Below, piece by piece: positions 1-11,005 of a stretch of DNA of 64,000 nucleotides. The first letter of the stretch is position 1. Each line of letters opens with the position of its first letter. The translations under genes were made by a program, and so were the position numbers. The notes beneath the pieces were generated by a model. It worked only from the letters and a program-made list of their open reading frames with translations, ran no database searches and had not been told where the DNA came from. The stretch comes from Sipunculus nudus (lineage: Eukaryota; Annelida; Sipuncula; Golfingiida; Sipunculidae), in the NCBI GenBank assembly GCA_026874595.1, contig CM049313.1, positions 68,938,659 to 69,002,658 of the forward strand, read 5' to 3'.

Positions 1-236
1 GAATTCAAACATGTAAGGAATATATATATATATATATATATGTTTCAATTGCCTTTGCCAAATATTCGGCCCCCTCCCCTCCCTCAATCCTGGCTACGTC
101 GGCTACGCCCCAGAAGAATTAGATTATAAGACAGCAAAAAAAAAATGGTGGCGGTGACCTCCGTCAAAACAATTGAATAAAGAGATAACTCACAACTTTC
201 CCAGTGTAATCGAACCTCCTGTTTATATTTACTTAC
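1..236. other. Left edge, presumed intron of locus 1
   Basis: Holds a (TA)n run at 20-42 and no coding signal that I can see. By position it should be intron after exon E of locus 1. Confidence 0.4.
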
Positions 237-358
237 AATCATAACTGCGTGCCAAGTACTCGACCTTCAGGCTGTTTAGTTTCTGGGACCAGCTGACAGC
301 GGCTTCCCCACAAGACTCGGCAGCGTCAGCCATGCAGTATTCCAAAGTGGTGAACTTG
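237..358 (-). CDS. Locus 1 exon E of cysteine-rich domain
   Basis: 122 nt, acceptor acgcag, donor gtaagt, phase 2 in and phase 1 out, exactly the length of both E exons in locus 3. It encodes TLEYCMADAAESCGEAAVSW, matching the C-x7-CG motif of the paralogues. The exon ends with a single T; if the next exon starts GT, as in locus 3, a junction cysteine forms. The continuation lies left of the window. Confidence 0.8.
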
Positions 359-3300
359 CTGCGTTAAACATAAGAAATTAAAAAAATAATAAAATATTAA
401 TAAATCCAGTCCTAGCTTTTAACAAATTGGTAAGGCTGCAGTAATGGGACTTTGACTTAACTAAACAAGTGACCGAAAGGTCACGGGGCTAAGGTTCTCT
501 ATACTTTGTTCCAAAGTGGGGCGCCCGCTGAAATTTGCCAATTGTTCCCTTAAGCACTATGACACAATTTGACACTAATTCTAGTGAGAAAGCAAAAGTG
601 AGATGTAAAACTGCATACAAAAAATCAACATATGTATTATAAAACCCTTTGTTTTTCCTTAATCTACTACGCTCCCGAGGCAGCGGAAATCTTACGCTTC
701 TAAAGAAGAAACTGATTTTCACGCTGCCAGCTTTGACCGTTTATGATATATTAAGACACCAGATGGCGGTTCGTTGTCCGCTGTAAAACACGTGCGTATG
801 ATGTGACAAGCAGCCAACCAGATGCCAATAAACGAACACTCGACAGGCATCCTGGCTCCGCCCATTGCTGCGCTTCAAGCACCGTTTGAAGACAGTTAAC
901 AGTCGAATTTTAATTGCTCCCTATGCATTCTCGCATCATCGACCGATTCGATTCTGACAGTATGACTGTGTTAGCGTAGCCATGTATCTGCTGTCTGCAG
1001 AACTGAAACCAGCCAGCGAGGTGTGCACGCAGCCTTTGTTGTTACTTTTTGTTTGAATGACAGCTCACCGGCCGGGCATCCTATGTGCCCAATGCCCTAA
1101 ACAAACCACGTCTGTGGCAATTCTCTCCGAGCCTGTGGCCTGTTAAGACGGTTACCGGGAGGATGAACTGTCACTCAAAACGAAATGAACATGATTAGCT
1201 CCGTGTATTCCTCGCTTGGTCGTGTCTTCCAGCACAAGGTCTCATCTGATTGGACAAAAATACAGTGCTCCGATGTCATAAAACGATGTCATAACAAACA
1301 GCGCTTACCATATAGGCAGTAGGCCTATAGTTAAAGCGCTGTGTAAAGAGCGTATTAATCTACTAACCAAGTGACATCGCCTCTGTCATGGGTTACCAGC
1401 CTCACAGTTACATTTTTTAAAATCATTTATGACATTCAGCAAATATTCAGCAGCCTTTTAATATAATTGACCTTCATCAGTTTGGTTGAGATGTTTTAAA
1501 AATAAAACTTTTTTTCTCATATATTGATTTTAATTAATTACTAAAACATTTTATAAGATTTGGGTTTGGTTATATTCTAACTATTCAGGCCTATGTTTCA
1601 TAGGCCTTGCAGCACCGTCCCGGCATCGGAAAGTAAATATATTTATTTCATATTTATTAAATTTATCATAAATCGCCACATAACCTCATTTGATAAAAGC
1701 TGATTTGTATAAGCTAAAGAAATAGGTTTGAAGGAAATATATTGCAAAAAAAATAATAATAAAATGAGTGGATAGGGTGTAACAGTATATAATATGTAAA
1801 CCACAGATAGTGGTCACAATTAAAATGTTATACACTACAGTTCGTGGTCCCAAACACATTGATGTGAATCACAAATCGAGGTCAGCATGATAATAAGGGT
1901 ATATTTCATAAGCAACATGGTTTTTCAAAATATTTAGATTTAAGGAGGCGGGTATATATGTTGTATCTACAACTTGCCTGCACATGAACGATACGTCGAC
2001 GGCTGTCTGCTCGTTTAAGTTCTTGTAAAATGAAACGAAGCAGCCTTGAAATGAAACCTTCTTGGTCTTCAAGCAACCCTGGTTAGCTGCGAAACCTAAA
2101 AACAAGGAAACACCAAACACAGATAGAAGTGATGATTTTCTGTCAATTAGTCAATATTCATGTGTAATTTTATAAACCAAAGTTTAAATCCCTTGTGCAA
2201 AATATAAGCCACGAAAGGGAAATTAGCCGAGACAATCCAACTCCGTAGACAGTAAGCCTATAGTTGAGCTGACAGCAAGTAATCTGGTCGTACTGTCAGA
2301 GGGCCGATATGGCGCTAAGGCTGAATTAGCCTTTCCGCGTTAGAGAAACTACACTTATCGCTGCCTTGACGTTAATTTTTTTGTGCTAGTCTCCAAACGT
2401 TTCGTTTAAGAAGCGTTCAAGAGAAAATATCCATATTTGGTTTCATATTGCTTGCTTGTGATACGGTTTGTTAGGTGGTTGCAACATAAGACGATGGAAA
2501 TGAAGTGAGTGAATGCCGATTCCATGGGCGCGGTTCCATAAGTGATCAAACGCCTATAAATCATAAAAATCATATAAATCAGGTTAATTCACGAAGTGTA
2601 ATGCCGGGACCACACACAAGGGCTCGACATTCACTTTGGAAAGCATTTGCCAAGAAGAGCAAATAACTCTTAACTTTTATTTGTCTTGTACAAAAATTAG
2701 TGAACGCAGCCAAAAACACAAAGTATGTTCCACATGATTATTTTGTTAAAATGTTTGTTTGTGAATTATAGTTCTCTTAAGCATTTTTACAGATAAACAT
2801 ACAGGTAATTAAAAGATTGAGAGATTACAATATAATTTCATTTCTTTGATTAATTAAGGTAAGTTAAGATTCAGGTTTATGTTTATGTTGGTTTGGTTGC
2901 CCTACCTCCATTTTCTGGAAATTTAACTCGCCCCGGGCAAACGGCTGACCATAAATGACGAGCCCTGCGAACATGTGTGACACATCCGTGAGACGGGGGT
3001 TATAAATATGTCTCGTTGTATACTGAAGAGGTTACCTTCCAAGCCGTCGCCGCAAATATATGTCAGCGAATTGATATAGTCGGTGGCAGCCATCTTAACA
3101 CCGTGGTCTTCACAGTCTTTAATTGTGTCATTCCAACATTTCAGAACCGAAGCTTTTGTTGACCTGAAATATAAAAAAAAATATACATAAAAATCAGGAG
3201 GGTATATAGCATTATAATAATGAACTTTTTTAAATATTAGTAAAGCAAGCGGTAAATCTTAAACTATGCTGCCGCTAACACGGCTACCCTCTTACCCTAC

Positions 3301-4534
3301 CACGACTTCCTTCTGACCCTAACACGACTGCCCTCTTACTCTATGCAGACAGCCGTGTGGCCGCTAATAGGACCATTCTACTACTCGTATCAGGACAGCC
3401 TGGTGGTGCTATCAGGACCAGCCTGCTACCGCTAACAAGACCAGCCTGAAACCGTTTACACGACCCCTGTGATGCCGCTACAGTACCTGTATACTACTAT
3501 GTGTGGGGTTGATCACGCTGGATATTCACTATAGGCGTGACACATAGTCGCCCTGATCACGCTTTATCTAGGTGCCTCGTGACAAGATGTTGGGCTGATG
3601 ACACTGGATGTGGATGCCCCGTGAGATAGTGCGGGGCTGATGACCCTGGATCTGAACTAGGCATGTAACGATGTTCGGCTGATGACACTGGATGTGGATG
3701 CCACGTGACACAGTGTGGGGCTGATCCAGTTCCGATAGGGAATACTTTACTACGCTTCCTATCAAGTTATTTTGTATCTTCGTGTCACTGGGGACCGGGT
3801 GTCTATCGCACCTGCAGTCCCTTGGTTTGTAATCATCCCCATTTCTGATGACACTCAGGAACCTCCAAAACGCATTCGTCAATGAGTGATACACAGCTGT
3901 GGGGCACAGCCTGCAGAGCGCTCATCCTGAAAAAGGGCCGGCCGTATAAAATTTGACCGCTTCTCGGCTGAGATTCGAACTCTTGACCTTCCATCTTTGA
4001 TTCCTGTGCTCCACCTCAAGACAACCGTCGCCGGTCAACAACATCGATATGATGACTGGTGAGGAAAGGTATCGCTCATCTTGCACAACCACATCAATAT
4101 GACAGTGTATTATCAACAGACACAACAACTTTCTAATTCGTGGTCCCATTTACGAGTTTAGTTGTATTTGTTTGAAAAAACGTAACATACACTAACATTA
4201 AAATTGACCAGCCTTATACGTTTAAATGTAATTAACGACTTACGAGCTGCACATCTGTCTGACTTTGGTGGGGGTCGCATCCAGTACCGAGAGGGAATCT
4301 GGCAGCGGAATACTAAGCTCTGTGGCGAGAGATTGAGCGCAAGCTCCAAGGGCCTCGTAAGAGCACTCACCGGCGCCATTTACACCTACAAATAAGATGG
4401 TGACGATGATTATGATAATAATAATAATAATTATAATAATAATAATAATGGTAATAATAAAAATAATAATGATTAAAATAATTATCATTATTAGAAATTA
4501 TTATTATTACCATTATTATTATTATTATTATGAC

Positions 4535-4565
<31 letters not shown>

Positions 4566-6570
4566 ATTATTATTATTATTTTCTATATTGTAATAATCGG
4601 TGGTCACACGACACTTTGTCACGCGTCTACGTGGTTGTTCTTGAACTGTCGATGTCGGGAATGAGTGTGGCCTAGGAGGGGTCATTTCCCATATGATCAT
4701 CGAAATCCCGAGATATTTCACTTTAATTTTTTAAGGGGTGTTAGCAGCGCCACCTGAAGGAAACTTCGAAAGAGCAGTTTATTTCTCTGAATTGGTCGGA
4801 GTCCAACTTCACAAATTGTTAAGTTCCTCTGGGGTCTTCTACAATTCAATATGCGGTAAGTATAGTTTGAAATAAACTGTTGTCTTATTTATTGCTTATT
4901 AATTTACAAATATCTTTGGGTATGTTTTTCCCATTTATTTCTATGGCCTGTGCAACAAATGTTCACCAGTCACGGATGTGTTGTTGTGTTTAATATTGAT
5001 ATTAAAATAGGTTTGCGAGGCTTCATTAGATAATAGCACCGTCTGCCGTATCTGGGGTTAAACTAACCTCCTCTTCCAGTACAATTAATAAACGAGTATG
5101 AGAACCTGGTAATATTAATAATGATTTTAATAAAAATAATAATAGTAGTAGTTGTAATAATAATAATAAAAATAATAATAATAATAATAAATAATGATAA
5201 TAATAGAAGTAGTAGTAATAAAATAATAATAATAAAAGTAAAAGTAAAAGTAACAATAATATATAGTTAAAATAATAACAATAATGATAATAATAATAAT
5301 AATAATAATAATAAATGTGACGATAATAATACTGCATTAGGTTTCTTGCTTTTAATGTAATCCTGATTTATGTTTAACATGTTAAGATTTTTAAAGATTA
5401 GAAACATGCGATCAGACGGCAATTTTAGTGGATTGTTTATGGCTGGTCCATAAAAACAATATTATCGGGTTTTTTATATTATTTAATTTAAAAAAAAAAA
5501 GAATTATCACCTACAGGAGAAATACATCAAGTTATAAATTTTACTGGGTTTGATGAAACAAAAACCTGTTAGGAAAACAAAAACTTGCTAGGAAGATCTT
5601 ACATATTAAGTTTAAACAATAAACCCTACAAAACAATTAATGCCGGTATGCCCATATATTCACATTTTGTAATATTGATTTTGAATTAAAAAAGTTTAAA
5701 TTTCAGTTGATTTAATTCAGTGTAACACAAGTTTAAAATAATCTTTTTTTTTCTTCCTCAAGATTACTAATGATATTTTAGTCCTTGATCGATCTCCAAA
5801 TGGAGTAGATATATATAGATCGTTGTAAATCCAGCGTAACAGCTGATTCGTTGGTATGTCTACTACTGGAGTCGTCAGATGGTGACACCGCTGACGTAAC
5901 AATGGTTCAGCCAATCACGCATGTACTCCAAATTTAGCCTGAAACCGATGTACCATGGCTGTCGGGGAAAATGAACCAGAATAGGAACAAATCTAACCGA
6001 AATCTATACTAATAGCAATTCAAGCGCCTGTGTTTACTCGAGGCTATCGTATTTGGAAACAGTGCATCAACTCTTGGTTCTATAAATATAAAAAAAAATA
6101 CTTCATGCAAAAATACTTAAGACTACATGTGGACAAATGAAAAAATAAATTGCTTTAGCACAAGTATAATACAGCGTTGTGAAAGCTCAAGTCTAAGGGA
6201 GCAGAGGTGACTGCCAAGCCCCTTAAAATCATATACTTAATAAATGACAGGCAGGCGACAGAGCGTACCACACAGTACGTACATTTGCGGGGAGAATCAG
6301 TGCGTAAAACTATATATGGTGGCACGACAACTCAGGGTGAAAGGGCCCCTGTCATTTTACAAAGCACGGCAGGTATTGTCATGGCAAGGTGCTTCACAGG
6401 GCATCCCGAAACCTTTATATAGGAACCACCAATTATACAAATGAGAGGTTTTCAATCTCCTCAAGTTTCTCCTTTTGACGTATGCAATATAGGTGGATAC
6501 ATTTAAATATGGCATCATTGCACTGAGGATTTAGGTAAACAACCTTTCATCGAATTCCGTTAAGGCCTAC

Positions 6571-6635
<65 letters not shown>

Positions 6636-8188
6636 GCAGCAAAATAAAAGTAAAAAGTAAAGCTGTATGTATTCAAACGTGACAGCGCATGCCGGTGGAT
6701 TACTAGAGTTGCAGAATGGGACTAGTGTAAAAACCAGCTGCAAATTTCAAATTGTGTTAGTGTTACGGCTATAGTTATTATAATGGACGATTTATGTTAT
6801 TCTTTGCCAGTTGCAAATACCGAGAGTTTTGAATATTAAACAGAATTCAAAAGCTTTTAAATCATGGATATGGTATTTTATAAGACGTAAAGATTAGTAG
6901 CTCCAAATAATAATATTAATCACATTTTATTAAATAAGATGCTAACATACATGAGGGTTATATTTTCCTATTAAATATCTCTCGAGTTCGTTAATTGATT
7001 TAAATGTATTCTGGATTTCGGCTATTAACAATGTTTTGACCATCATGAACTTATATGAGCATTTTGGACAAGCGCACGGCATTATCAACATCTACAGGAT
7101 AATACTATTGCAGACGTCATTATGAACATCTATATTGTTCTAGGTTTTTATATTCTATATAAAATAGAATACGACTTTATGCACGTCTAGTATACAAAAA
7201 ACCGTGACATTTAAAATGTCTAAAACGCTTTTGAAAAAAAGCTCCAGAAAATAAATATAAACACTTAAAAACTTCACGGCACCACACCTTGCAGCTCTGA
7301 GCGCGCCGCCTCCGCGTTTTATTTCTCAGAGCTTACTGAAAAAAAATTGGTCTTATGGGGCAGCGCAGTGTAGGTGATTTTTTTTTTTTTGCTGGGTCAC
7401 TAACTGACATATACTGGAGTCGATCAAACCCACTTTAAAATAATTATATGATGTCGAAACGTTTACAGGCATGCAGCGTCATGGAAATACTGCCCCACAC
7501 ATTCCTGTCACATTTATATGTAACGTTAATAATCAAAGAAGTTCAGACAATAAAAATCATATGCTTAGATAGGTACACACCCTGACTTATCATTGGAACG
7601 TAACAAAGCATTAAACTTCTATATATAGTTAAAAACATCATAACATGTTTAAAATTGCATTATTTTATGTTGCAATGTAATATCTTAATATTGCATACAG
7701 ATACATTTCTAGTTCCATTTTGCTCTGCAGGAGTCATTTATATATTACGGTAATATAGATATAACCTATATAATATAGATATAACCTATACATAAGATAT
7801 AATATAAGAATATAAGAATATATTCACGTGTCAGAAAACTGAGGAAACCCATCTTTTTCTTTTGTATAACTGGGGCGCTCCAACAGAGCGCCCTCTTCAC
7901 CCAAAACGTTGATCCACATTAATCAACCCTTCCTTTAATTCATTTAGTAGTGCTTGTACCCATCGTCCAACCCCCTGCATACATATTTGCCCTCTATTTT
8001 AATGGTTCCGCATGAAAAATGAAATGCTTGATGCAAAATTCAGCCTATATCATAGATCAAGCCTAAGTTTGCTTATTGATTCCATCCACACAGGTGGGTT
8101 TTTTCCTAATGGTATTGTCAATGTAGCGAACAAGTAAAAATTTACCTGCAAGTAAACTGAGCACCAACACCGCAGTTACGGCAGACAT
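237..8188 (-). CDS. Locus 1: secreted cysteine-rich DUF19-like protein, 5 exons, 3' end outside window
   Basis: Predicted split gene on the minus strand, joined from exons 8146-8188, 4244-4385, 3036-3163, 1978-2095 and 237-358. Phases agree at every junction (1,2,1,2,1), so the visible frame is open for about 185 codons. It begins with a hydrophobic signal peptide and continues as one four-exon domain (B, C, D, E) with 11 cysteines; a twelfth would form at the next splice. No transmembrane segment is visible. By analogy with locus 3, a second domain and/or a GPI-tail exon should lie left of position 237. The cysteine spacing resembles T20D4.11-like/DUF19 domains of secreted proteins; that assignment rests on pattern memory, not a search. 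Function is unknown. This is the least damaged of the three paralogues here. Confidence 0.72.
948..1354 (+). repeat. Dispersed repeat family R1, copy A
   Basis: About 407 bp in an intron of locus 1, matching 28765-29192 in inverted orientation. Shared landmarks include a gacaaaaatacagtgctc-like block, 'ccggccgggcatcctatgtgc' variants and the end block gcgctgtgtaaagagcgta. There is no coding capacity and I see no clear terminal repeats. The rest of intron 359-1977 is AT-rich and unremarkable. Confidence 0.75.
1978..2095 (-). CDS. Locus 1 exon D of cysteine-rich domain, GC donor
   Basis: 118 nt, acceptor tttttag, phase 1 in and phase 2 out. It encodes GFAANQGCLKTKKVSFQGC (Cys-x10-Cys) and ends FMCR. 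The donor reads CAG|gcaagt, a GC-AG splice site in place of GT; the rest of the consensus is good. Paralogous D exons end at the equivalent Cys with a normal GT donor. Confidence 0.75.
2096..3035. other. Intron of locus 1, nothing recognised
   Basis: AT-rich intron sequence between exons C and D. I see no repeat, RNA gene or coding similarity. Confidence 0.5.
3036..3163 (-). CDS. Locus 1 exon C of cysteine-rich domain
   Basis: 128 nt, acceptor tttcag, donor gtaacc, phase 2 in and phase 1 out. It encodes a Cys-Trp-x6-Cys motif (CWNDTIKDC) and ends YICGDGLEG. Loci 1 and 3 share the Cys-Trp and the Cys-Gly-x-Gly end, and locus 3 exon C1 is also exactly 128 nt long. Confidence 0.82.
3240..3730. 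repeat. Imperfect minisatellites in locus 1 intron
   Basis: Two adjoining degenerate tandem arrays. About 3255-3480 repeats units around 'ccgctaacacgacc/agcctg'. About 3560-3730 repeats 'gggctgatgacactggatgtggatgcc' variants of roughly 26-60 bp. The 108-codon open frame over them on the minus strand is repetitive because of the array and is not considered a gene. Confidence 0.65.
4244..4385 (-). CDS. Locus 1 exon B of cysteine-rich domain
   Basis: 142 nt, acceptor ttgtag before 4385, donor gtaagt after 4244, phase 1 in and phase 2 out. It starts GVNGAGECSYEALGAC (Cys-x7-Cys) and ends with a third cysteine as QMCSS across the splice. The same C-x7-C and end-Cys layout occurs in exon B of the other loci. 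An (AAT/ATT)n tract begins only ~30 nt upstream of the acceptor. Confidence 0.8.
4418..4600. repeat. (AAT)n-(ATT)n microsatellite, self-complementary
   Basis: An AAT-rich arm followed by an ATT-rich arm, able to form a long imperfect hairpin. It lies immediately upstream (minus-strand sense) of the locus 1 exon B acceptor. Confidence 0.9.
5106..5322. repeat. (AAT)n microsatellite, degenerate
   Basis: Interrupted AAT/AGT/AAAG triplet array in intron 1 of locus 1. It produces the artefactual poly-Tyr/poly-Leu frames on the minus strand. Confidence 0.85.
5323..8145. other. Intron 1 of locus 1
   Basis: AT-rich intron with a (TA)n tract at 6572-6632 and short direct repeats near 7745-7820 (atataacctat blocks). 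I recognise nothing else. Confidence 0.5.
6572..6632. repeat. (TA)n microsatellite
   Basis: About 30 uninterrupted TA units. Confidence 0.97.
8146..8188 (-). CDS. Locus 1 exon 1: start codon and signal peptide
   Basis: 43 nt, ATG at 8188-8186, donor gtaaat after 8146. It encodes MSAVTAVLVLSLLA plus the first base of a Gly codon, a typical short hydrophobic signal core. The length equals the first exon of locus 2 (43 nt) and is close to that of locus 3 (40 nt), and all three end in phase 1, which supports this start. The next exon continues GVNGAGE, giving a plausible cleavage region. Confidence 0.72.
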
Positions 8189-9340
8189 TTTACCTTGTCA
8201 GATGATTGCACTGGCAATGCGCATATGACCATTGAAGGTGCGTATATGTAGACCTAAATAGAACAAGCGATCAAGCGAGACGTCCCCAAACCTAAGTGGA
8301 AAAATCGCATCATAGTACAAGGTGAACTCCTTTGTACGTCATAATGAGTGAAGATCGTGATTCACGTAAGTCTGGTCGGCTGGTACACTTTTTGGCTGCT
8401 CTGTATACACCTGAGCACAAAAAAGAACATAAGCAAATAGCGTCCCACTTATATATTTCAGCTCGGACCGGGAAACCCATAGAGAACACAGGTCAAGATG
8501 AAATTTGCTTTGTTCTTGGATATTACACGGGATTTTAATTTGTTCATGGTCCAAAAGCGTGTTTGTTTGTGTGTTCTGGGGCCAGGGGCACATGGAGGAC
8601 TACAGAACTGAGGGGGCGATATACGCTGTCTAAGGTTAACAAATTTGTGCCGGGAAGCCCAGCTTACTACATAAATAACCCTTATAAGAAATAGGGGGGG
8701 GGGGGGGGTTAGGGATTAGCGCGGTGCGATTCGCACACATGGGTGACATTTATCGGTATAAGGCATGAATTGTCTCAATTTTTCATTTTATCTAGGTCGT
8801 AAATGGGGGGGGGGGGGGGCGGCTTGGAGCAAAAAAAAAAAAAAAAAAGAATTAATCAAGCACTGCAAAAGTAAACATATGACATATGAAGCCTTTAGTG
8901 TGAGCACTTTTGTTGAAGGATTAAAGAACAAAGTAATCCGTTAGCGAAAGAAGACAATATTTGCCTTTAGCGCTCAGGCATCCTTCACATTGCGTGCTAT
9001 GTGAGTTACCGAGCAGCTCGAGGTCAATACGTCACAGGTGCAACCGTACATTTCACTTTACATAGAGAGGTAGCTCTTATCTCTTTTTCTTTCCTTCAGG
9101 GCTTGCATAATACAAAACTAAGTAGGCGTCGTTACTATGTGATTCACAGCATGTTACTTATCTCCGAAATACCTAGTTGTACGTATTGCCTTTATACTAA
9201 CGGGATTAGAGTCATATAATCAATACTTCATATACCTTCATAAATATAAAATAACTAATTCACATAACTATCAATTTTCTTTACATTATCCTAACTGCCG
9301 CATGTAAAAAGTAATGTTTCTTATTTCTTTATATTCTGAA
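8189..9340. other. Upstream of locus 1; homopolymer runs
   Basis: Contains G runs at 8694-8708 and 8805-8819 and an A run at 8831-8848. It should include the promoter of locus 1, but I can point to no defined element. The short open frames have no recognisable similarity. Confidence 0.4.
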
Positions 9341-9477
9341 TATCATAAATAGGAATCGGTAGCATATGAGCTGCCATGTAATTGGTTTATAGGTATTAAG
9401 ATAACATATGACCTGCTATATATATTTACCAGGATAGCAAATGATCCGCTATATTTAAGTACTAGGATGACATATGA

Positions 9478-9521
<44 letters not shown>

Positions 9522-10095
9522 ACGCAGACAAATAAATGAGAGGAAAATCCCGGACGAACCCACATTTTGTTACGAAGACAAATAAATGAGGGGAAAATCC
9601 TGGGCCAATCCGGGAGTCGAACCAAGGTCGGTGGCGCACAAGTCCGGCGTACCAACCGCTTCGCTAGCGAAGCAATGAGGTCCGCTTTTATGTGCACCCC
9701 GTAACAATATATATGTATATATATATATGTGTGTGTGTACCAGGATAACATACGATCTGCTATTTATATATATATATATATATATATATGTATTAGGATA
9801 ACATGTGATCTGCTATATATTGGCAATAGGGTAACATATATGATCTGCAGTATATAGGTATAGTATAGGGTAACTTACGGTAACCTAAGCCTGCATTGTT
9901 ATGGTATTGAGTATTAAGATAACATACTTTATGACCAGCGATATAAATGTATTACATGTATTTGCTTGGGTGGGAAACAAATGACTCGCAATATTAAGGT
10001 AATACATATTAAAGTAACATAAGTATGACCTGCAACATTAGGATAACCTAATATCTGCATTGTAAGAGTATAAGTTATTAAGTTAACTTATAATA
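9340..10095. repeat. Degenerate minisatellite around 'aggataacatatgatctgctatatat'
   Basis: Recurrent imperfect units of roughly 30-45 bp carrying 'ggataacatatgatctgc' variants (about 9405, 9440, 9465, 9738, 9788, 9825, 9915, 10030), separated by (TA)n runs. A tRNA-promoter LTR unit is inserted at 9518-9706. Confidence 0.6.
9518..9706 (-). mobile_element. Rearranged TRIM-like element: LTR fragment, internal scrap and full unit
   Basis: 9518-9550 is the first ~33 bp of the LTR unit. 9551-9567 is the tail of the internal region ('cggacgaacccacattt', the primer-site end). 9568-9706 is a complete unit, TGTTACG to CGTAACA, with A- and B-box sequences on the minus strand. (TA)n flanks both sides. 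It looks like a shortened derivative of the complete copies at 14150 and 41601. Confidence 0.75.
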
Positions 10096-10136
10096 TAAAT
10101 ATCTGTTCATATTCAGGGTTCTGAGCAGGTGAATAC

Positions 10137-10138
<2 letters not shown>

Positions 10139-10197
<59 letters not shown>
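10139..10197. repeat. (TA)n microsatellite
   Basis: About 29 TA units. Confidence 0.97.
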
Positions 10198-10200
<3 letters not shown>

Positions 10201-10851
10201 TATTAGATTATATTTTACGGTTCCAAAACTAAATTTGAATAAAGATTTTTAATACAAATTGACCTAAGGTCAGTGGTACTCAGGCATTGCTTGTGTACAG
10301 TGGGGTATGGAGGCACAGACAGACAGCGCCGGCTGCCCTGTGTTATCATTGCCATTTTATCTAAGGTTTAGCATGGGAGGAATCATGTCTTTCAGTGCAC
10401 TTTAGAAAAATATAACTTATCATATATGGGCAGAAAAATTAGGGCAAACATCAACAGCTTTATAGTGCCTCATAACAAAACAACCAACAAACATTTTAAA
10501 GCTAATGTCTGGTAATTTCATGCGGTATGTCTGCTGCTAAATTTAAACAAAAAAAAAAGGTTTAAGGCACTTTTGGTGCCTAAAATATGTTTTAGGCGGG
10601 GCAGTTTTAACCTTTTTATAACCTATGGTTAAAACCGTCTTGCCCAAACTTGCCAACCCTGTCTGCTATATACCAGCATATCAGTTTGATAACTGCAAAG
10701 GTTTTGCGCCCTGGTTCCCCTTAAGGTTTAAATTTATGGTGCGATGGTGCTTGAGCCATTGGTAGAGTGAATGTATTCTACTTGAATACTCATCCCCTCT
10801 TACATTTTTGTCAATGCAAAATGCAAATATTTTTATATATGATATATATAG

Positions 10852-10853
<2 letters not shown>

Positions 10854-10922
<69 letters not shown>
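10854..10922. repeat. (TA)n microsatellite
   Basis: About 33 TA units, ending next to an inverted repeat at 10948-11005. Confidence 0.97.
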
Positions 10923-10925
<3 letters not shown>

Positions 10926-10947
10926 TAGCGTAACTGGTCCATTGTTT

Positions 10948-11005
10948 TATAGATGGAAAGGGTATAGGGTGAACCACTTTTCTGTGTATACCCTTTCCAT
11001 CTATA
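10948..11005. repeat. 19-bp perfect inverted repeat
   Basis: Arms 10948-10966 (tatagatggaaagggtata) and 10987-11005, spacer 20 nt. It may be the tip of a small foldback element, or a transcribed hairpin. Confidence 0.85.

Noticed and set aside
3568-3894. 108-codon frame on the minus strand with repeated 'GIHIQCHQPNI' phrases
   Set aside because: The repetition comes from the underlying minisatellite; there is no splice or start context and no known domain.
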